DNA of 59,834 nt from contig JANQPU010000014.1 of the NCBI GenBank assembly GCA_028285315.1, positions 1 to 59,834 on the forward strand, given 5' to 3'. This DNA is from Acaryochloris sp. IP29b_bin.176 (GTDB lineage Bacteria > Cyanobacteriota > Cyanobacteriia > Thermosynechococcales > Thermosynechococcaceae). The notes below the pieces were generated by a model. It did no database searches and was not told the origin of the DNA. It saw only the letters and a program-made list of their open reading frames with translations. This document shows, one piece after another, positions 54,975 to 59,834 of this stretch; within the stretch, counting starts at the first letter, position 1; each line of letters opens with the position of its first letter. The position numbers were made by a program, and so were the translations under genes.

Positions 54975-56261
54975 TTACTGTTTTAGCATCTCGGCAAACG
55001 TTTTTTGCATTGATGTAGCCCAGATTTTATAGCCTTGTTTAGATAAATGGAGATAGTCAGGCATGATCTTTGTTGAGATTGTGCCATCCGGTTCTAGAAA
55101 ATTAGGACCCATATCCAGAAAACGGATCGTTGAACCATTATCAAGTCTTTCAATTTGTCTGTTAATGGCTTGTATTTTTTTTCGATTGGCAGTATTTGGT
55201 TTTTCACCGGTTGGCAGAATGCCAAGCAGTAAAATTTTCGTTTGCGGGCTCTTAGCTTGGATGGTGTCAACAATTTTCTCTACCCCTTCTGCAATGCGAG
55301 CTGCACCAAATTGATCACCCCAAAGGTTATTCACACCAATATTGAGAACAACTAATTGAGGTTGTATTTGGTCAAATAGACCATGGTCTATTCGCCAGAG
55401 AATTTGTTGCGTGCGATCGCCCCCAACACCAAAATTTACAGCATCGAGTTTGCCATAGTATTGTTGCCAGAGTTGTTTGTGCTTTCGCCATCCTTGGGTA
55501 ATCGAATCACCTAAGAAAACAACATTGATTTGGCGTCTTTGAGTCTGTTTGAGGTGTTGCTGATGGAGTTTCAGCCATGCTCGGGGAAACTTTGGGTAGT
55601 ATCCATGCATGGGAATAGTGGGATCTTGCTGCTTTGGCGGAGGGAGTTTTACGGGATTACCTGCAATATTTCTGACATTAATGCCAGTCAGTTTGACTTC
55701 GTCTAACCAGGCTTCCCCCTGACCTTCTAATAACAGCACTATCCCAAACCGATGGGTTTTGGGCGGCAGGGCAATTTCCTGAGAGAAAGAAATCCAATCC
55801 TGATTATTGAATAGATACTTGACTGGCTGAAATTGGAGGGGGCGTAACTGTTTAGAAAAGGACTGCACCGCAACGTGGACTTTGACATTTCCAGTCGATT
55901 TGGCAAAACCGCTGACAGTGAACGATTGGCCCGATGCACCTTTAATAAGTTGAAACGCTTGTCCCTTAGCAGGACCAGACGTGCTAGATACCTTTAGTGC
56001 TGCAGGCCCCTCTTTAAAAATTTGAGTATCGCGAGTAATTGAGATCTTGCCTTTCCCAACCCACTGATGGTGCCAAAATCCAGGAACAGTCTTGCCTAAG
56101 GTCATAGCGCCATTGCGCAATGTGATCGATTGCTGACGTTTATCTTTTGAAGAGAGGCTAGACGATTTTTGCGCTGGAGAGGATTGAAGTGATATGCAGC
56201 TAACCAGAGTCACTAACGCAACTATCAGCATGATTCCCGTTGCCGTAAGTCGATGCATCAT
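54975..56261 (-). CDS. GDSL/SGNH-hydrolase lipoprotein with N-terminal binding domain
   Basis: A 428-residue lipoprotein (LIVALVTLVSC lipobox, Cys22). Residues about 50-195 form a beta-rich carbohydrate-binding-like module (GFWHHQWVGKGKISITRDTQIF, AFQLIKGASGQSFTVSGFAK). From about 235 comes an SGNH hydrolase: block I VVFLGDSITQGW with the Ser, block II GVGGDRTQQIL, block III NIGVNNLWGD, and block V DYLHLSKQGY with the catalytic His. It resembles the PAF-acetylhydrolase-like esterases that remove acyl groups from sugars. Given the acetyltransferase at 36874, it may deacetylate the polymer. That is inference; the substrate is unknown. Confidence 0.88.
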   Translation of the reverse strand: MMHRLTATGIMLIVALVTLVSCISLQSSPAQKSSSLSSKDKRQQSITLRNGAMTLGKTVPGFWHHQWVGKGKISITRDTQIFKEGPAALKVSSTSGPAKGQAFQLIKGASGQSFTVSGFAKSTGNVKVHVAVQSFSKQLRPLQFQPVKYLFNNQDWISFSQEIALPPKTHRFGIVLLLEGQGEAWLDEVKLTGINVRNIAGNPVKLPPPKQQDPTIPMHGYYPKFPRAWLKLHQQHLKQTQRRQINVVFLGDSITQGWRKHKQLWQQYYGKLDAVNFGVGGDRTQQILWRIDHGLFDQIQPQLVVLNIGVNNLWGDQFGAARIAEGVEKIVDTIQAKSPQTKILLLGILPTGEKPNTANRKKIQAINRQIERLDNGSTIRFLDMGPNFLEPDGTISTKIMPDYLHLSKQGYKIWATSMQKTFAEMLKQ

Positions 56262-56387
56262 TGGCTGCCTATAGTATTTCTGTCAGATTGTTACATCTCT
56301 AACGGTTAATTTGGCGTAACCGAGACTACCCTAAACTCAACACTGAAGTAGATCAGCAAGAGTTGCTAGCGTAATTGCCTCAAGATT

Positions 56388-57797
56388 TTATCCAGATGTG
56401 AATGAATGGACTGTTGTATATTCGGGGGCTAAGCTTTCTGATTTTCGAGAGAAGACCTCGACTTCAACATGTTCAAGATCGACCTTAACCAAGGTGAAAT
56501 TATCGCTCTGATAGGGTTGACTGGGGTTGGCAATGACATAGGTGGCGATTGTACTTTGTTCCAGCGTTCCTGACAGATTAAAGGCATTCGGCGCTGGATG
56601 GGGATAAGGCCAGAAAAAGGGAGACGAGACAACACATATAATTTTGAAGTCGGGATCCTCTGGACTGACTAACTCTGCGGATAAGGAGGCATGAATATCT
56701 CCCGAAATGCAGACCACTCGCCTGATTTTGTTCTGGAAAATCCAGTCGAACAGCTCGCGTCTTTGTTCTGGGAAGCCTGACCATTGATCGTCATTGGCTT
56801 GTGTTGCGTCTGGGAACAGTAAGACAGATGTGGCGATTATTTTTACTCGATTGGAACCGTTCTTCAGCCAGCTCTTGAGCGCATCTAGTTGCTCTTGACT
56901 GATCATGCGTTTAGTGGCAAGATGCCGTTCGGTTCGGGTATCCGTTATAAAAAAATCGCAACACCCATCACTGAAGGTGTACCAAAGTTTATCTGGAGTG
57001 CCATAAATCCGTTTTTTGTGGGCTGGGAATAATGGACTATGGCTCGCTTGATAGGTTAGATAAGCGTGAATAGCAGCAGGGTACTTCGTAACATAATCTT
57101 TCGGGGGACTTTGAGTTGGCCAGTTGTCCTCAATTTCATGATCATCAAGGGTCATGTAGGTAGGGATTTGGCTCATAACTTGTCGGATATAGGGCTGAGA
57201 GAACGCTTGCCGATAACGTTTGTAATACTCATCTAAACGGGTATCTGCGCCAATAACGTTGAGATCATCAGCATAAATTTGGTCCCCTAGCATCAGAAAT
57301 TGATTGATGGAATCATTTTTCGCGAGCAATTTCGAGATGGTCTGAAAAGTCTTATCACCGCGGGTATCAAACAGAGACCCTAGAAATAGACGCAATAAAT
57401 ATCGGCAGGAACCGAAAATAAACTGTCGAGGGGCTTGAGGATGAGCAGAAGCAGTTGTTACTTCTCCTGAGCTAGCTTGAGTCCAGTTCAATCGTAGGTT
57501 ATTGGGGATATCTGAATAGTGCCGTTCAGAGAAACACCAGCCAATTTGGAAAACATAGCGAGTTTCAGGTTCCAAATGGTCAAATACGGTAATCCCGGTC
57601 ATGTCAAAATTTGGATTCAGTTTGAAAAATTGCCCTGAACCATAGATTGGGTCTTCTAGTTTTTTTAGCCGAGCAATGCCTAGGCACCGTTTACACCCTA
57701 TCCGAGTCTTCTCATACTTCCCTCTTCCCCAGATGCGGACGGAGGTAGGAGTAGTTGCTCCAACTATGGGACCGATAGTGAGGGGATTGACTCGCAT
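56388..57797 (-). CDS. PhoD-like alkaline phosphatase/phosphodiesterase
   Basis: About 469 residues. LTIGPIVGATTPTSVRIWGRG is the N-terminal immunoglobulin-like part. The metallophosphoesterase core has FIFGSCRYL, FLMLGDQIYADD, YMTLDDHEIEDNWP and VVCISGDIHASL, which supply the metal-binding Asp, Asn and His residues of the PhoD/calcineurin-like family. Four CxxC-like Cys near residues 30-50 (RIGCKRCLG) are unusual. No clear Tat signal is seen, so location is uncertain. I start at the ATG at 57797, which has GAGGT seven bases before it; a longer frame to 57860 lacks a binding site. Confidence 0.85.
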   Translation of the reverse strand: MRVNPLTIGPIVGATTPTSVRIWGRGKYEKTRIGCKRCLGIARLKKLEDPIYGSGQFFKLNPNFDMTGITVFDHLEPETRYVFQIGWCFSERHYSDIPNNLRLNWTQASSGEVTTASAHPQAPRQFIFGSCRYLLRLFLGSLFDTRGDKTFQTISKLLAKNDSINQFLMLGDQIYADDLNVIGADTRLDEYYKRYRQAFSQPYIRQVMSQIPTYMTLDDHEIEDNWPTQSPPKDYVTKYPAAIHAYLTYQASHSPLFPAHKKRIYGTPDKLWYTFSDGCCDFFITDTRTERHLATKRMISQEQLDALKSWLKNGSNRVKIIATSVLLFPDATQANDDQWSGFPEQRRELFDWIFQNKIRRVVCISGDIHASLSAELVSPEDPDFKIICVVSSPFFWPYPHPAPNAFNLSGTLEQSTIATYVIANPSQPYQSDNFTLVKVDLEHVEVEVFSRKSESLAPEYTTVHSFTSG

Positions 57798-58185
57798 GGT
57801 ATACCTCAAATCACGGGTAATGGCAGAAAACACTGCCAGTCCGCTGTAGTTCCATCCCATTTGGGTGTAGCACTGATATTTATTATCTGCCTACCACTGT
57901 AGAAGTCTCTAATGCTAAGAAATATTGATAAAAGGTTACTCAGCTATGTTGAGGAGACATAGGGTGCGATCACAAGACAGTATCCACAGTAGTGCTTTGC
58001 AAAATGCCTTGGCAACTGCAGGTAACTCGTTCCAAAATTCTTCCTAAAATCTTAGTAAGAAATTATCACGTCGTTAAAGTTACCTTTATGCAGACAGGGT
58101 ATGACTGTAAGAGTCTACCTTGATACTTGATGTTAATTGAGTAATAGGGACTACGAAATATTCTTTTTCCAGTTCAATATTAATC
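57798..58185. other. Intergenic region, no gene seen
   Basis: About 390 bases between the divergent PhoD-like gene and the weak frame at 58186. A GTA-N8-TAC palindrome is at 58141-58154, with a TA-N3-T box 26 bases later, outside the normal 20-24-base spacing. No coding frame or strong hairpin was seen. Confidence 0.4.
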
Positions 58186-58575
58186 TTGGAATATCGCTCA
58201 CTGCACCAAGAGCATGGAGCCTCTATTCAGATGGTCCTATCACCCTTTCGAACTAAACTTACCGAACTACCTAATTATGCAGATCTTGAAAATTATACCG
58301 TGATCGTTGGGCTACCTCAGCTCACAATTCTATACCGAATTGATCTGGATAAGGTTATTCCCATCTCAACCCACCCTAGCGCTTTGGATATCTTTAATGT
58401 ATCAGTATTTAAGATCAGTAACTGTCAGATTAATCTGCAAAAGTGTAGTGGAATTGCAGATATAGAGATCGAATTATTTAGCCGCAATCTTGCTGGCGAC
58501 TCAAAACAGTCGAGAGAGTATTATCCCAACTCTATAATTAGGTTGTATCAAATTAGAGCATCTCAAAACTTTTGA
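58186..58575 (+). CDS. Hypothetical protein
   Basis: A 129-codon frame starting from TTG; an ATG 15 codons in (58231, MVLSPFRTKLTEL) is a more natural start and gives 114 residues. The product is mixed alpha/beta in appearance (YTVIVGLPQLTILYRIDLDKVIPI) and has no signal peptide, membrane segment or known motif. Codon use looks coding-like but not decisive. Function cannot be assigned. Confidence 0.35.
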   Translation: MEYRSLHQEHGASIQMVLSPFRTKLTELPNYADLENYTVIVGLPQLTILYRIDLDKVIPISTHPSALDIFNVSVFKISNCQINLQKCSGIADIEIELFSRNLAGDSKQSREYYPNSIIRLYQIRASQNF

Positions 58576-58580
58576 TCTGT

Positions 58581-58757
58581 CTAGCCTCTAGCCCATTCCG
58601 CCTCTCGCTCAAGGTAGTACAGAGCAATAGGTGTCCAGTAAGGCGACGATTCAGGAATAGGTTGAGAACTCATATTAGTGGAAGTAACTTCAAGTTGTTG
58701 GTCAGGAGTAGAGGGATGCTCAACCCCTAGAAGCTGAGTATAAGTATTGTTTAACAT
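58581..58757 (-). CDS. Possible small protein, 58 residues
   Basis: An ATG at 58757 opens 58 codons ending in TAG at 58581-58583. The product is hydrophilic at first (LLGVEHPSTPDQQLEVTS) and ends in a compact aromatic helix-like segment (SPYWTPIALYYLEREAEWAR). No family is recognised, and the ribosome binding site is weak (AGGTA about 14 bases before). The non-random, Trp/Tyr-rich C-terminus is the main reason to list it. Confidence 0.35.
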   Translation of the reverse strand: MLNNTYTQLLGVEHPSTPDQQLEVTSTNMSSQPIPESSPYWTPIALYYLEREAEWARG

Positions 58758-59138
58758 TAGGACTAGATACCTAAGAATAATGATTTAAATTTAACGTATC
58801 AATCTACCTAACAATCTTTGCTGTCCTGGCTGAAGATCACTGTACCCAGAGTAATTACCTGTGAAGAGTCTAATATTAACTATGATAGAAATCGGCTTTA
58901 ATTATGATTAGCAGCGCTTACTAACCTATAAACAAATTAATACTCTATTTTTACTTTCAAATCTGTTACCTGGAATACGAACAATTAGTATTAAATCGAG
59001 CGATTTAGCCAGAATCCGCTGATTGAGTCGTCAAAATGAACGAAATAAGAGGCAAAGGAACAAATTTCAAGCAACGGAGTGCTGGCAATTATTCCTCTGT
59101 ATACCTGAGTTCGACAGAAAAAAACGCCTAATAAGAAG
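58758..59138. other. AT-rich region before the transposase gene
   Basis: No gene is recognised here. The left end of the IS982-family element should lie in its last part; ACCTGAGTTCG at about 59103-59113 is a candidate terminal repeat, but the right end is outside the window, so it cannot be confirmed. Confidence 0.35.
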
Positions 59139-59183
59139 GGCTGAGATCTAAGCTCAAAGTGTTACATTCAAACAATCTCAGCC
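59139..59183. repeat. Inverted repeat directly before the transposase start codon
   Basis: GGCTGAGAT (59139-59147) pairs with ATCTCAGCC (59175-59183), and the right arm abuts the ATG. In a transcript entering from outside, this hairpin would bury the ribosome binding region, a known way for insertion sequences to limit transposase synthesis from passing transcription. Confidence 0.5.
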
Positions 59184-59834
59184 ATGGACTTCAATTTACA
59201 GCGCCTTGACCTCACCCAAATCTTTTGTGACGTCGATGATTTCTACCCAACCTATGAAGCCTTCAACGAGCGTCACACCACCAGACTATCCGGCGAAGGC
59301 TAAGCCAAACGCTATCAATCTCGACTCAGTATCAATGAGGTAATGACCATAGTCATTGCCTTTCATGGTTCTGGTTACAAGACATTCAAAGCATTCTATA
59401 CGCAAAAGGTTCTATCGGATTGGCGAGGGGCTTTCCCTGAACTGGTGAGCTACAACCGCTTGTCGAATTAATGCCTTGGAGCGTGATGGCTTTGATGGCC
59501 TTTTTCAACCACAGTTGTTTAGGCGCCATCAGTGGGGTGAGTTTCATTGATTCAACGTCATTGGCTGTCTGTCATAACGAGCGAGCCAATCGTCACCAGG
59601 TCTTCAAAGATAGTGCGGGCTGGGGTAAGTCCTCGGTAGGTTGGTATTTCGGCTTTAAGCTGCATTTACTGATCAACCCTCAAGGTGAGCTGTTAGCCGT
59701 GGCCCTGACCCCTGGGAATACCGATGACCGCAAACCTGTTCCTGAAATGAGTAAAGACTTATTTGGAAAGCTTTTTGGCGACCGTGGCTATGTTTCTCAG
59801 GCGTTATTTGAACAACTGTTTGCCCAAGGGCTCC
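59184..59834 (+). pseudogene. IS982-family transposase, disrupted and cut by window edge
   Basis: The frame starting MDFNLQRLDLTQIFCDVDDF hits an in-frame TAA at 59301-59303 (after LSGEG). It continues with KRYQSRLSINEVMTIVIAFH and LVSYNRL, then shifts by one lost base near 59460. After the shift it resumes as VELMPWSVMALMAFF, then SFIDSTSLAVCHNERANRHQ, GWYFGFKLHLLINPQGEL and LTPGNTDDRKPVPEM. These are IS982-family features, including the first Asp of the catalytic triad (FIDST). The rest lies outside the window. The gene cannot make active transposase in one piece. Confidence 0.82.

Noticed and set aside
58141-58154. A second GTA-N8-TAC palindrome, before the frame at 58186
   Set aside because: The nearest TA-N3-T box is 26 bases away and almost touches the weak TTG start, so the promoter layout does not fit.

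Overview
The window is cyanobacterial. HIP1-type palindromes (GCGATCGC and close variants) recur through the housekeeping genes. The left edge holds the start of a GlpX-type fructose/sedoheptulose bisphosphatase. The gene set also includes an AMIN/NAGPA-type protein, a SpoIID protein, pentapeptide-repeat and SLH proteins, and a DUF1997 protein, a mix typical of the phylum. Moderate GC, a monomeric NADP-isocitrate dehydrogenase and IS1/IS982 debris would fit an Acaryochloris-like marine strain, but I cannot prove the genus from sequence alone. No rRNA, tRNA or CRISPR array was seen.

Positions 1-21.8 kb are housekeeping genes in short, often convergent units: glpX (partial), an esterase, a membrane Ser/Thr kinase, monomeric isocitrate dehydrogenase with a divergent and active-site-altered isocitrate dehydrogenase-like gene, a two-gene ABC-2 exporter, a lipase-like hydrolase, GDP-mannose dehydratase, SpoIID, DUF1997, a phosphodiester glycosidase-like secreted protein, a mannose-6-phosphate isomerase-type cupin, an IscA-type protein, a TPR protein, cobU, a LapA-domain protein, and a GyrA/ParC-type topoisomerase. 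Hairpin terminators separate two convergent pairs.

Positions 21.8-28.7 kb hold an eroded IS1-family copy, a stand-alone family-2 glycosyltransferase, an overlapping HAD phosphatase/HisC-like aminotransferase pair, an SLH lipoprotein and a pentapeptide-repeat protein.

Positions 29-50 kb are one long plus-strand exopolysaccharide locus, visibly richer in AT. It encodes several glycosyltransferases, a Wzz/BY-kinase copolymerase, a Wzy-like polymerase, an MsbA-like ABC exporter, an acetyltransferase, three intact sulfotransferases plus one decayed copy, and an FrhB-like protein next to a polysaccharide pyruvyl transferase. The predicted product is an anionic polymer carrying sulfate, pyruvate and acetyl groups. 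A sequence matching the NtcA-activated promoter layout lies upstream of the first gene. A hairpin leader with a decayed duplicate precedes the second gene.

Positions 49.8-57.8 kb hold surface or secreted proteins: a lipoprotein and a 1089-residue RTX protein that share an unrecognised domain and face each other tail to tail, a GDSL/SGNH lipoprotein and a PhoD-like phosphatase. The window ends with small hypothetical genes and an IS982-family transposase gene carrying a stop codon and a frameshift.
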